Below the pieces are notes generated by a model. That model was not told the origin of the DNA. It saw only the letters and a list, made by a program, of their open reading frames with translations, and made no database searches. 64,000 nucleotides of DNA from UBA1858 sp965262455 (lineage in GTDB: Bacteria > Pseudomonadota > Gammaproteobacteria > UBA4575), in contig CBDHFH010000008.1 of NCBI GenBank assembly GCA_965262455.1, positions 868,001 through 932,000 of the forward strand, given 5' to 3'. Numbering within the stretch: the stretch's first letter is position 1; every line of letters begins with the position of its first letter. The translations under genes were made by a program, and so were the position numbers. This document shows positions 40,854 through 50,049 of the stretch, in pieces.

Positions 40854-42095
40854 TTAGATCTTTTTAAATGCCACCGTGCCATTGGTGCCGCCAAATCCAA
40901 ATGAATTGGAAATTGCTACCTCAATCGACACATCTCTTGCTTCATTGGGCACATAGTCAAGGTCACAATCCGGGTCAGGCGTTGTGTAGTTGATGGTTGG
41001 CGGTGCTACCTGGTTATGCAGTGCTAACACAGTAAATAACGCTTCTACTCCGCCTGCGGCTCCTAATAGATGACCCGTCATTGATTTGCTAGAACTAATA
41101 GCGACTTTATAAGCATGCTCTCCAAGTGCTGCCTTGAGGCCCTCTGTTTCGGCTATATCTCCCGCAGGCGTCGAGGTGCCGTGCGCATTAACATAACCCA
41201 CTTGTTCAGGATTGATTCCTGCATCCTTGAATGCATTGCGCATGCATTTAGCCGCACCTACTCCACCAGCAGCGGGCTGCGTCATGTGGTGGGCATCACT
41301 ACTCATACCATAGCCAACCAATTCACAGTAAATTCTTGCACCGCGTGCTCTCGCAAACTCATATTCTTCAAGTACGAGCACTCCCGCACCATCACCCAGA
41401 ACGAAACCATCTCGATCCTTATCCCAAGGACGACTGGCTGCTTCAGGGTCATCATTGTGCGAAGCACACAATGCACGTGCGGCAGCAAACCCACCAATGC
41501 CTAAATGACATGTCGCCATTTCCGCCCCCCCTGCCACCATCACATCAACATCACCATACTGGATAAGTCTGGCTGCATCGCCAATGCTATGTGTGCCTGT
41601 CGCACATGCAGAAACGAGTGAGTAATTTGGTCCTCTTAATCCATACATGATGGAAAGATTGCCTGATACCATGTTGACAATGTTTGAGGGAACAAAGAAA
41701 GGTGAAATTTTTCTTGGTCCGCTTTTCATAAAGCTGGCATAACTTTTTTCAATACCAGGCAGGCCGCCGATGCCTGAGCCAATTGACACTCCGATGCGAT
41801 CAGCGTTTTCTTCAGTAACTTCTAAACCAGCATCTTTGATTGCTTGAACACCCGCACCAATCCCGTAATGTATAAAGGGATCCATTTTTTTCTGATCTTT
41901 CTTTGCAATATAGTCATCTGCATTAAAACCTTGCACAGCACCTGAAATTTGAACCGTAAATTCGGTGGCATCAAAGACATCTATCTTGGTGATACCACTT
42001 TTACCAGCACAAATGTTTTGCCAAGCAGTATCCACCGATGATCCTACCGGTGAAACAATGCCCAGCCCTGTAACAACGACTCTTCTAGAAGACAC
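40854..42095 (-). CDS. fabF: 3-oxoacyl-[acyl-carrier-protein] synthase II
   Basis: FabF elongates acyl chains by condensing malonyl-ACP with acyl-ACP. The 413-residue enzyme has the catalytic cysteine in SACATGTHSIGDA, and the two active-site histidines in NAHGTSTPAGD and GHLLGAAGGVEA. It ends with SNSFGFGGTNGT, typical for KAS II. It lies 70 bases after acpP. Confidence 0.96.
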   Translation of the reverse strand: MSSRRVVVTGLGIVSPVGSSVDTAWQNICAGKSGITKIDVFDATEFTVQISGAVQGFNADDYIAKKDQKKMDPFIHYGIGAGVQAIKDAGLEVTEENADRIGVSIGSGIGGLPGIEKSYASFMKSGPRKISPFFVPSNIVNMVSGNLSIMYGLRGPNYSLVSACATGTHSIGDAARLIQYGDVDVMVAGGAEMATCHLGIGGFAAARALCASHNDDPEAASRPWDKDRDGFVLGDGAGVLVLEEYEFARARGARIYCELVGYGMSSDAHHMTQPAAGGVGAAKCMRNAFKDAGINPEQVGYVNAHGTSTPAGDIAETEGLKAALGEHAYKVAISSSKSMTGHLLGAAGGVEALFTVLALHNQVAPPTINYTTPDPDCDLDYVPNEARDVSIEVAISNSFGFGGTNGTVAFKKI

Positions 42096-42165
42096 GGATG
42101 ATGTAATAAAAATTTATTTTGTGTAGGAAGTTAACACTCACATGTATGATGTGAACTAGTGTCGA

Positions 42166-42399
42166 TTATTTATTAGCGTGTACGTAATCAATCGCTTGTT
42201 TGACTGTCGTAATTTTCTCAGCCTCTTCATCAGGAATTTCACATTCGAATTCCTCTTCTAATGCCATCACTAACTCAACAGTATCCAACGAGTCGGCACC
42301 TAAATCGTCAACAAACGATGCTTCTTCTTTGACTTCTTCTTCACTAACGCCAAGTTGCTCTACAACGATTTGTTTCACTCGTTCTTCAATATTGCTCAT
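42166..42399 (-). CDS. acpP: Acyl carrier protein
   Basis: The 77-residue, strongly acidic ACP carries growing acyl chains on a phosphopantetheine arm. The attachment site is Ser37 in GADSLDTVELVM. Its length and pattern (KQIVVEQLGVSEEEV) match E. coli ACP. It lies between fabG, with a 194-base gap upstream, and fabF. Confidence 0.98.
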   Translation of the reverse strand: MSNIEERVKQIVVEQLGVSEEEVKEEASFVDDLGADSLDTVELVMALEEEFECEIPDEEAEKITTVKQAIDYVHANK

Positions 42400-42593
42400 T
42401 TAATGTAATCCTCTAGGAATAATTTTGTGTGGGAGGAGAAGGGTCGCCATTGTAGTGAAAAGTGAATACGCAATCTAGTCATTAATCACGCCAGAATTCC
42501 ACTGCTTTATGTTGCTTATTTTTATCTATTTTTTCAATATATATCAGTATTATATAGAATACTATTAAGAATTTACTCAAGAAATTTATCATA

Positions 42594-43334
42594 CTACTCC
42601 ATATGTAAGCCCCCATTTATATGCAGGGTTTGACCAGTGATATAGGCCGAATCCGCTGACGCCAGAAACTTTACCGCGTTGGCAATATCTGCAACTTCCC
42701 CCAGTTTACCAGCAGGGATATTGGATGAAATCTGCTCTCTTTGTTCATCGCTGAGCTCATCTGTCATGTCCGTACGGATAAATCCTGGCGCCACACAATT
42801 GACCGTGATACCACGATTAGCCACTTCTCTTGCAAGTGATTTTGTAAATCCCTGCATGCCGGCTTTAGTACTTGCGTAGTTGGCCTGACCGGGGTTCCCT
42901 GTCGTACCCACAACAGATGATATATTTATAATCCTGCCTGCACGACTTTTCATCATGCCGCGTAAACACGCTTTGGAGAGCAGAAAGACGGAACGCAGAT
43001 TAGTTTCATACACCTCTTCCCATTGCTCTAACTTCATTCTCATTAATAGCGTATCGCGAGTGATCCCGGCATTATTCACTAGAATATCAATTGCACCATA
43101 CTCTTCATTAATCTTAGCAATGCACGTATCAATTGAATCACTATCCCGGACATCAAGCACCATGCCCTTACCATCAATACCTGCCTGCTGCATATAGTCG
43201 GTGATATTGTTAGCGCCAGCTTCTGAGGTGGCAGTACCAATCACACGAGCACCACTTTTGCCTAATTCAATAGCAATACCTTTTCCTATGCCTCGACTAG
43301 CACCCGTTACTAATGTCACTTTATTTTCTAACAC
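42594..43334 (-). CDS. fabG: 3-oxoacyl-[acyl-carrier-protein] reductase
   Basis: FabG reduces 3-oxoacyl-ACP with NADPH. The 246-residue short-chain dehydrogenase has the nucleotide motif TGASRGIGKGIA, NNAGITRD, and the catalytic Ser and Tyr-x-x-x-Lys in NISSVVGTTGNPGQANYASTK. The C-terminal SAYITGQTLHINGG is typical. The gene starts 2 bases after the stop of fabD. Confidence 0.97.
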   Translation of the reverse strand: MLENKVTLVTGASRGIGKGIAIELGKSGARVIGTATSEAGANNITDYMQQAGIDGKGMVLDVRDSDSIDTCIAKINEEYGAIDILVNNAGITRDTLLMRMKLEQWEEVYETNLRSVFLLSKACLRGMMKSRAGRIINISSVVGTTGNPGQANYASTKAGMQGFTKSLAREVANRGITVNCVAPGFIRTDMTDELSDEQREQISSNIPAGKLGEVADIANAVKFLASADSAYITGQTLHINGGLHME

Positions 43335-43336
43335 GT

Positions 43337-44275
43337 TTATTCCTCGATTGACTTTAATGCTGTTTCTAGTGATTGACTATCATTAATACAATTTGAAGTT
43401 AGCGTTTTATCGATACGTTTAAGCAAGCCTGTTAATACTTTTCCTGGCCCCATTTCTATCACACATGTGACACCCATTGATTTTATTGCCTCAATTGTAT
43501 CAACCCATTTCACCGGCGAATACAACTGCGATTGCAATGCATCACGCAGATCATTTTCATTTGCAGGTGAAGACAATGTGGCATTTTGTATAACTTTTAC
43601 ATTAGGTAATTTAATTGCTACGTCATTCAGTGCACTTGCAAATTTTTCGGCAGCATCTTTCATTAGACTTGAGTGCGCAGGGACTGACACCGGCAACTTA
43701 AGTGCACGTTTAGCGCCCTGTTCTTTCGCAGCATCTATAAGTTTCTCAACCGCTGAAGTATGACCAGCCACAACTACTTGCCCGGGAGCATTATAGTTAA
43801 CTGCTTCTACCACGGCATCTGAACTACTCATGGACTGACACAACTCATCAAGTGCGTCATCATCCAGTCCCAACACTGCCGCCATTGCTCCACTCCCCGC
43901 TGGCATGGCATTTTGCATTAATTCACCACGACGTCTGGCTAACACACAGGCCTCTGTGAAAGCCATGCTGTCGGCACAAGTAAATGCAGAAACTTCACCA
44001 AAACTATGCCCTGCCATTACTTCAGGTATATGCTCAGTAGACTGAGCCCAGATTCTTAATATCGAATAACTGGCGGCAAGCATCGCCGGTTGAGTATTTT
44101 GAGTTTGATTCAGCTCCTCAGCTGGTCCCTCTTGAACTAATTTCCATAAATCAACTTTTATCGCCTCAGAGGCTTCTTGATAACATTCTTTTACCACAGA
44201 AAAACTCTGCGCTAGCTCATTAATCATACCAACTGACTGAGAGCCCTGACCTGGATATACAAAAGCAAATTTCAT
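43337..44275 (-). CDS. fabD: Malonyl CoA-acyl carrier protein transacylase
   Basis: FabD loads malonyl units onto ACP. The 312-residue protein starts MKFAFVYPGQGSQSVGM, and the nucleophile serine is in the motif GHSFGEVSAF. Other marks are the Arg in RRRGELMQ and VPAHSSLM with the catalytic His. I chose the ATG at 44275 because it aligns with other FabD starts; a TTG two codons upstream is possible. It is the first gene of the block here, whereas in many relatives plsX and fabH precede it. Confidence 0.96.
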   Translation of the reverse strand: MKFAFVYPGQGSQSVGMINELAQSFSVVKECYQEASEAIKVDLWKLVQEGPAEELNQTQNTQPAMLAASYSILRIWAQSTEHIPEVMAGHSFGEVSAFTCADSMAFTEACVLARRRGELMQNAMPAGSGAMAAVLGLDDDALDELCQSMSSSDAVVEAVNYNAPGQVVVAGHTSAVEKLIDAAKEQGAKRALKLPVSVPAHSSLMKDAAEKFASALNDVAIKLPNVKVIQNATLSSPANENDLRDALQSQLYSPVKWVDTIEAIKSMGVTCVIEMGPGKVLTGLLKRIDKTLTSNCINDSQSLETALKSIEE

Positions 44276-44281
44276 ATGCAA

Positions 44282-44550
44282 TACATCTCTACTAAGTAAT
44301 TAATATATGGTTATTGTTGTTTGGTTATAGCAATTTGGCATCTGCCACGAAGCGCGCAGACACACATTTATTGATGGTTAACTCCAAATGAGGGAGTTGC
44401 TATTTGATGGCAACTGCCTATTTTCTTTAGATCACACAGTCGAATCAGCAAAAAAGCAATTATTTCATACTTAAAATCGAGAAAACCCTTGTGTTACACA
44501 GTTAGATAACGATAATGACGCCCTCACCATTCATATATACGAGGAGATGC
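44282..44550. other. Divergent region between fabD and infA
   Basis: About 270 bases without a gene. It must hold the promoters of the fab operon (minus strand) and of infA (plus strand). No hairpin terminator and no reading frame were seen. A GAGGAG ribosome binding site lies 4 bases before the infA ATG. Confidence 0.5.
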
Positions 44551-44769
44551 ATGGCAAAAGAAGATCATATTGAAATGGAAGGCACCGTTGTCGAGACTCT
44601 ACCGAATACTATGTTTCGCGTCGAGCTTGAAAATGGACATGTTGTTACAGCACATATTTCTGGAAGAATGCGTAAAAATTACATTCGAATTTTAACTGGA
44701 GATAAAGTTACCGTAGAACTCACCCCTTACGACCTTACTAAGGGCCGTATCACATACCGAGCTCGCTAA
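44551..44769 (+). CDS. infA: Translation initiation factor IF-1
   Basis: The 72-residue S1-type OB-fold protein begins MAKEDHIEMEGTVVETLPNTMFRVELENGH and ends KVTVELTPYDLTKGRITYRAR, which is nearly canonical IF-1. It binds the A site of the 30S subunit during initiation. The ATG at 44551 was chosen because of GAGGAG just upstream and family alignment; upstream in-frame codons would add twelve atypical residues. It converges on clpA with 29 bases between them. Confidence 0.97.
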   Translation: MAKEDHIEMEGTVVETLPNTMFRVELENGHVVTAHISGRMRKNYIRILTGDKVTVELTPYDLTKGRITYRAR

Positions 44770-44798
44770 TCTATATAGTGGCAGCGACTCTACCAGTA

Positions 44799-47072
44799 CT
44801 AACTAGATAATTCTTTACTGGGTACTTCTCTTCTAGAAACTTCTAGATGTAACTTGTTATCTTGCACAGTGACTCTTACTGTGCCGCCCTTAGCTAACTG
44901 GCCAAACAAGATTTCTTCAGATAATGGTCGCTTGATATGTTCTTGTAAGACACGCGTCATCGGGCGTGCACCCATTTGAGGATCGTAGCCCTGTTCGCCA
45001 ATCCACATACGCGCATCTTCATCTATAATCAGATCGACTTTTTTCTCTCCAAGCTGACTTTCTAACTGAGCAATAAATTTATCCACCACACTTGCAACAG
45101 TGCGTTTATCTAATTCAGTAAATTGAATTATTGCATCGAGTCGATTACGGAATTCAGGCGTAAACATCTTCTTAATGATCTCCATTCCATCTGTGGAATG
45201 GTCTTGATCAGTGAAGCCAACTGTACTGCGACTAATTTCTTGTGCGCCAGCGTTGGTAGTCATAACCAAAATAACATTTCTAAAATCTACCTTCCTGCCG
45301 TTTGCATCAGTTAATGTGCCATGATCCATTACTTGAAGTAACAGATTAAACACATCAGGATGCGCTTTCTCGATTTCATCTAACAACAATACACAATGAG
45401 GTGCTTTCAACACTGCATCTGTCAACAAACCCCCTTGATCAAAACCAACGTATCCTGGTGGTGCACCAATCAATCGAGATACTGTATGCCGTTCCATATA
45501 CTCAGACATATCGAAACGCACAAGCTCAATACCTAATGCAGTAGCAAGTTGACGCGTGACTTCGGTTTTACCTACACCCGTTGGGCCTGCAAACAAGAAT
45601 GAACCAATCGGTTTCTCATCATCACCTAATCCAGAACGTGACATTTTGATAGACGTGGCCAATGTTGTGATGGCTTCGTCTTGCCCATACACAACCAACT
45701 TCAAGTTGCGCTCTAAATTCTTTAGTAACTCAGAATCACTATGAGATACATTTTTCGATGGGATACGTGCAATCTTCGCGATAATCGCTTCAATATCTTT
45801 TGTACCAATGGATTTTTTACGCGAACTTCCAGACTTTAATGTCAACGCTGCCCCTGCTTCATCTATCACATCAATGGCTTTGTCTGGCAAGAATCGGTCA
45901 GTTATGTAGCGCGCAGATAATTCAGATGCTACTTTCAAGGCATTATCAGAATACTTCACCTGATGATGCTCTTCGAATTGCGAACGCACACCTTTAAGGA
46001 TTTGATATGTCTCATCCACTGTTGGCTCAGTGACTTCAATTTTTTGGAAGCGGCGTGCCAACGCGCGGTCTTTCTCAAAAATACCGCGGTACTCTTGATA
46101 GGTAGTTGAACCAATACACTTAAGCTCAGAGGTAGCTAATTGTGGTTTGATAAGATTTGAGGCATCCATGACGCCACCCGAGGCCGCACCTGCGCCAATA
46201 ATGGTATGTATTTCATCAATAAATAATATTGCACCTTCTTCAGATGCCAATTGTTTTAGTACACCCTTAAGTCGTTTTTCAAAATCGCCGCGATATTTAG
46301 TGCCAGCCACTAATCCACCTAAATCAAGCGCATAAATGACACTATCTTTTAAAACATCAGGCACTTCACCGTCGACAATTTTCTTCGCTAATCCTTCAGC
46401 AATCGCGGTTTTACCCACGCCGGCTTCACCAACCAGTAGAGGATTATTTTTTCTGCGACGACATAATATTTGCATCGTGCGTTCTACTTCATGCGCGCGC
46501 CCAATTAAAGGATCTATCTTGCCGGACTTGGCCAATGCATTCAGGTTGGTGGCATATTTTTCTAACGGCTTCTCTTCTTGTTCCTGATAATCGCCCTCTT
46601 CACTTAAATCATTCGGCATTTCGCTATTGCCATCTTCTGAAATCTTAGAGATACCGTGAGAAATAAAATTAAGTACGTCGAGTCGTGCAATGTCGTTCTT
46701 TGTTAGCAGGTACACTGCATGAGATTCTTGTTCACCGTAAATAGCAACTAATACGTTTGCTCCGGTAACTTCTTTTTTGCCGGACGACTGAACATGAAAC
46801 ACCGCTCGTTGAAGAACTCTTTGAAAACCTAATGTCGGCGTTGTTTCGCGTTCTTCATCTTCATTTAGTAAAGGGGTGTTTTCATCGATAAACACATCCA
46901 GCTCACTGGATAAGGCATCAATGTCTGCGCCACAAGCACGTAATACTTCCGCAGCGGAATGATTATCGGTCAACGCCAATAATAAGTGCTCCACCGTCAT
47001 AAATTCATGACGCTTTTCTCTTGCACGTTTAAACGCAGCGTTAAGACTTGTTTCGAGATCTTTTGATAGCAT
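44799..47072 (-). CDS. clpA: ATP-dependent Clp protease ATP-binding subunit ClpA
   Basis: ClpA unfolds substrates, including N-degron proteins handed over by ClpS, and feeds them to ClpP. The 757-residue protein has the Clp-N double repeat, then two AAA+ modules with Walker A motifs GEAGVGKT and GPTGVGKT and Walker B motifs ILFIDEIH and VLLLDEIE. The loop that docks on ClpP normally reads IGL or IGF and here reads VGF (STVGFTDQD). Its length and partner clpS, 36 bases upstream on the same strand, are standard. Confidence 0.96.
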   Translation of the reverse strand: MLSKDLETSLNAAFKRAREKRHEFMTVEHLLLALTDNHSAAEVLRACGADIDALSSELDVFIDENTPLLNEDEERETTPTLGFQRVLQRAVFHVQSSGKKEVTGANVLVAIYGEQESHAVYLLTKNDIARLDVLNFISHGISKISEDGNSEMPNDLSEEGDYQEQEEKPLEKYATNLNALAKSGKIDPLIGRAHEVERTMQILCRRRKNNPLLVGEAGVGKTAIAEGLAKKIVDGEVPDVLKDSVIYALDLGGLVAGTKYRGDFEKRLKGVLKQLASEEGAILFIDEIHTIIGAGAASGGVMDASNLIKPQLATSELKCIGSTTYQEYRGIFEKDRALARRFQKIEVTEPTVDETYQILKGVRSQFEEHHQVKYSDNALKVASELSARYITDRFLPDKAIDVIDEAGAALTLKSGSSRKKSIGTKDIEAIIAKIARIPSKNVSHSDSELLKNLERNLKLVVYGQDEAITTLATSIKMSRSGLGDDEKPIGSFLFAGPTGVGKTEVTRQLATALGIELVRFDMSEYMERHTVSRLIGAPPGYVGFDQGGLLTDAVLKAPHCVLLLDEIEKAHPDVFNLLLQVMDHGTLTDANGRKVDFRNVILVMTTNAGAQEISRSTVGFTDQDHSTDGMEIIKKMFTPEFRNRLDAIIQFTELDKRTVASVVDKFIAQLESQLGEKKVDLIIDEDARMWIGEQGYDPQMGARPMTRVLQEHIKRPLSEEILFGQLAKGGTVRVTVQDNKLHLEVSRREVPSKELSS

Positions 47073-47108
47073 ATTGGTATCTAGTTGATTCCTTTATTTG
47101 TATAAAGC

Positions 47109-47432
47109 TTACGCTTCTTCCATGTCACATAACAGTGGGTGATTATTCTGGCGCGCATACTCATTCACCTGAGACACTTTTGTTTCTGAGACTTCACGCG
47201 TATAAATGCCACACACTCCTTTGCCTTGTGAATGCACATTCAACATCACGCGTGTTGCCTGTTCGCGCCCCATGTTAAAAAAGTTTTCTAACACGTGGAC
47301 TACAAACTCCATTGGCGTGTAATCATCATTCAACAACACTACCTTATACATCGGCGGCTGTTTGACCTTAGGACGAGCTTCTTCGACCGCTAATCCATCA
47401 TCATTTTGATATTGATTGTCATCACTCGACAT
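47109..47432 (-). CDS. clpS: ClpA adaptor protein ClpS
   Basis: The 107-residue adaptor recognises N-degrons and delivers them to ClpA. The flexible acidic N-terminus is followed by PPMYKVVLLNDDYTPMEFVVHVL, which contains the residues that hold the N-terminal amino acid. The helices end in VSQVNEYARQNNHPLLC. It is the first gene of the clpS-clpA operon. Confidence 0.96.
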   Translation of the reverse strand: MSSDDNQYQNDDGLAVEEARPKVKQPPMYKVVLLNDDYTPMEFVVHVLENFFNMGREQATRVMLNVHSQGKGVCGIYTREVSETKVSQVNEYARQNNHPLLCDMEEA

Positions 47433-47620
47433 ACTGTTATTGCACTGTTAATTTGAGTTCATCACATTATAAGAGTCTAACGATAGTTTCGAATACTCCA
47501 TAAGACCAGTGTATTTTACCGACGACTGGCAGTGTACAAATTTTATTTAACCAAATAATTAAACACTAGGACCTTAGAATTCTAATAAAATTTCACATAA
47601 GTAACTGATATTCAAAAATT

Positions 47621-48079
47621 ATGCCATCAATACCCCACATAACCGTCGCAGCCGTGATCGAAAAAGATGGAAAGTATTTAATGGTCAGAGAAATGGCCAA
47701 TGGATACGAGGTTTATAATCAACCTGCGGGGCATTGGGAAGTCGATGAGACCTTAGAAGAAGCAGCAATACGAGAGACATTAGAGGAAACAGCCTGGGAC
47801 TTTATTCCTGAGTCATTTATCGGTATCTATCGCTGGAAACACCCGCGCAAAGATGAAGTTTTTTTGCGTATTACCTTTTCAGGCAGACCCACCACGCACC
47901 ATGCTGAGCAAACATTAGACACAGGCATTCTAGAAGCATTGTGGATGACACGTGAAGAAATTGCCGCATTACCAGAAGAGAAACGCCGCAGCGCCATGGT
48001 ACTAAAAAGTATTGATGATTATGAAAGCGGTCGACGCTGTGATCTATCAATCTTAAGTGATGTGATCGAAACTTGGTAA
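47621..48079 (+). CDS. nudJ: Nudix hydrolase, NudJ-like
   Basis: The 152-residue protein has the Nudix box from about residue 37: GHWEVDETLEEAAIRETLEETAW, with the Glu-rich REXXEE core that binds the metal. It hydrolyses nucleoside or pyrophosphate derivatives. Its length and its place just before mnmA match NudJ (phosphatase NudJ/YmfB), which acts on thiamine pyrophosphate and nucleotides. MnmA follows 121 bases later. Confidence 0.85.
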   Translation: MPSIPHITVAAVIEKDGKYLMVREMANGYEVYNQPAGHWEVDETLEEAAIRETLEETAWDFIPESFIGIYRWKHPRKDEVFLRITFSGRPTTHHAEQTLDTGILEALWMTREEIAALPEEKRRSAMVLKSIDDYESGRRCDLSILSDVIETW

Positions 48080-48200
48080 GCACCCACCGACTGCTTATAC
48101 TCTCAACTTAGGCAGATAATTGCAGCAGTAATGTTTGAATCCACTGCAATTCGCTCATTTTATAATCTAATAATTAACATTCAAAGTCTTATATAACTAT

Positions 48201-49289
48201 ATGTCTTTAAAACATATTGTTGTTGGTTTGTCTGGTGGAGTTGATTCCGCGGTCGCCGCACACTTATTAAAATCAGCTGGCCATAAAGTCGACGCTATTT
48301 TCATGAAAAATTGGGAAGAAGACGATGATGAACAGTATTGTTCCGCCTCCCAAGACCTCGCCGATGCTGAAAAAGTATGTGAAAAATTAAACATTCCACT
48401 CAGAACAGTGAATTTTTCATCAGAGTATTGGGATGATGTATTTGAGTATTTTCTCGCCGAACATCGCGCAGGCCGCACCCCGAACCCAGACATCCTGTGC
48501 AATACTGAAATTAAGTTTAAAGCATTTTTGGATTTCGCCACCGAGCTCGGGGCTGAATATATCGCCACGGGTCATTATGCACGTTGTACCAGTACACCAA
48601 ACAATCACCAACTGTTGACTGGTATGGATGAAGGCAAAGACCAAAGTTATTTTCTGCATGGATTAAACCAAGCCCAGTTAAAACAATCGTTGTTTCCACT
48701 CGGTGAGATGAATAAATCCCAGGTGAGACAGCTTGCCGAAGACCTTAATTTACATATTCATGACAAAAAGGACAGCACCGGTATATGCTTTATTGGCGAG
48801 CGCAAATTCTCCGATTTTTTAGGTAATTATATTGATAATAATCAAGGTGATATTATAGATACTGAAGGTAATGTATTAAGTCAACATCAAGGCATCACCT
48901 TCTTTACTATCGGTCAACGACAAGGACTTGGTATTGGCGGTATGGCTGATGCCAGCGAAAAACCTTGGTATGTGGTGGATAAACTCATTAATTCAAATCA
49001 GCTGGTTGTCGCACAAGGGTCAGAACACCCGCGCTTATACAACCAGAGTTTGATTGTTGAAAAAATGCACTGGATTGATGACGCCTATCAGGGTGAAATC
49101 AATTCTATTCAAGCTAAAATTCGCTATCGTCAATCGCACCAAGCGTGTGATGCCATGGAATTATCAGAGGGCCAATGGCAACTGAATTTCAAACAAGCAC
49201 AACGCGCGGTCACTCCGGGACAGTATGCTGTTTTATATAATCAAGAACACTGCCTTGGTGGCGGCATAATTAGTGAAAGAATAAATTAG
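48201..49289 (+). CDS. mnmA: tRNA-specific 2-thiouridylase
   Basis: MnmA adds sulfur to uridine 34 of Lys, Glu and Gln tRNAs. The 362-residue protein has the PP-loop GLSGGVDSAVAA and the two catalytic cysteines, one in NPDILCNTEIKF and one in STGICFIGERKF. The C-terminal half has GQRQGLGIGG and a TGE-like beta domain. It overlaps nothing; hflD starts 2 bases after it ends, the usual mnmA-hflD pair. Confidence 0.96.
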   Translation: MSLKHIVVGLSGGVDSAVAAHLLKSAGHKVDAIFMKNWEEDDDEQYCSASQDLADAEKVCEKLNIPLRTVNFSSEYWDDVFEYFLAEHRAGRTPNPDILCNTEIKFKAFLDFATELGAEYIATGHYARCTSTPNNHQLLTGMDEGKDQSYFLHGLNQAQLKQSLFPLGEMNKSQVRQLAEDLNLHIHDKKDSTGICFIGERKFSDFLGNYIDNNQGDIIDTEGNVLSQHQGITFFTIGQRQGLGIGGMADASEKPWYVVDKLINSNQLVVAQGSEHPRLYNQSLIVEKMHWIDDAYQGEINSIQAKIRYRQSHQACDAMELSEGQWQLNFKQAQRAVTPGQYAVLYNQEHCLGGGIISERIN

Positions 49290-49291
49290 AT

Positions 49292-49921
49292 ATGGATTCA
49301 GAATATATTAATAAAACCATAGCGTTAAGTGGTATACATCAAGCATTACTTCAAGTCCAAACTATCGCTTGGGATAATCAGTTTAATGAACTTGAAATTG
49401 ATGTTTGCCTGGCAAGTGTATTTCAGAGGGACCCTGATACTTATATGGATGTGTATGGCAATGCAGTCAATATTCGCAGTGGTCTGGTTGCTCTAAAAAA
49501 CAGCTTCACCAATAAACACGACAAGCAAGCGCTGGAACGCGCCCGCTACATGGTTAATTTAATAGTGTTGTCCAAGAATATTCGAGATAACAAAAAGTTA
49601 GGCGAACAAATTGGAACGACTCTTAGCTTATTAGAGGAAGCCGCGACTGATATCACGCAACAGAGAGATTACATAATCGAACGCTTGGCGCAGCTTTACC
49701 AAAATGCAATCAGCCCACTCACACCGCGCGTGATTGTGTACGGTGAACCTTCCCATTTACAGATTGAAGGTAATGCCGCCACAATTCGTACCATGCTATT
49801 TTGTGGCATACGTGCCTGCTTACTCTGGTATCAGGCCGGCGGTAACCAAATAAATCTACTGCTGGGTAAGAGAAAGTACCTCGATACTATTGATAAACTT
49901 CTAGATTCTGACTCTCACTAG
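49292..49921 (+). CDS. hflD: High frequency lysogenization protein HflD homolog
   Basis: The 209-residue all-helical protein matches HflD in length and in its start (NKTIALSGIHQALLQVQTIAWDN). The conserved GEPSHLQ and AATIRTMLFCGIRACLLW segments sit at its C-terminal half. In E. coli it binds the lambda CII protein; its cellular role is not settled. It is coupled to mnmA. In many gammaproteobacteria purB follows directly, but here acnB and other genes intervene. Confidence 0.9.
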   Translation: MDSEYINKTIALSGIHQALLQVQTIAWDNQFNELEIDVCLASVFQRDPDTYMDVYGNAVNIRSGLVALKNSFTNKHDKQALERARYMVNLIVLSKNIRDNKKLGEQIGTTLSLLEEAATDITQQRDYIIERLAQLYQNAISPLTPRVIVYGEPSHLQIEGNAATIRTMLFCGIRACLLWYQAGGNQINLLLGKRKYLDTIDKLLDSDSH

Positions 49922-49965
49922 CCATTGCTGCGGCGTGATTTTATCAAATCCTGCTCGACATAAGC

Positions 49966-49971
49966 TATAAT
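49966..49971 (+). promoter_or_regulatory. Candidate -10 box for acnB
   Basis: TATAAT lies about 80 bases upstream of the acnB TTG start. A -35 element is not evident (ATCAAA at the expected distance). Confidence 0.25.
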
Positions 49972-50049
49972 ACCAGCCTCAATTATTAACAGCTAACATC
50001 CAGTGCCAGCAAGGAAACTTAGCAGGCATTTTACTCGTGGAGAAAAACC

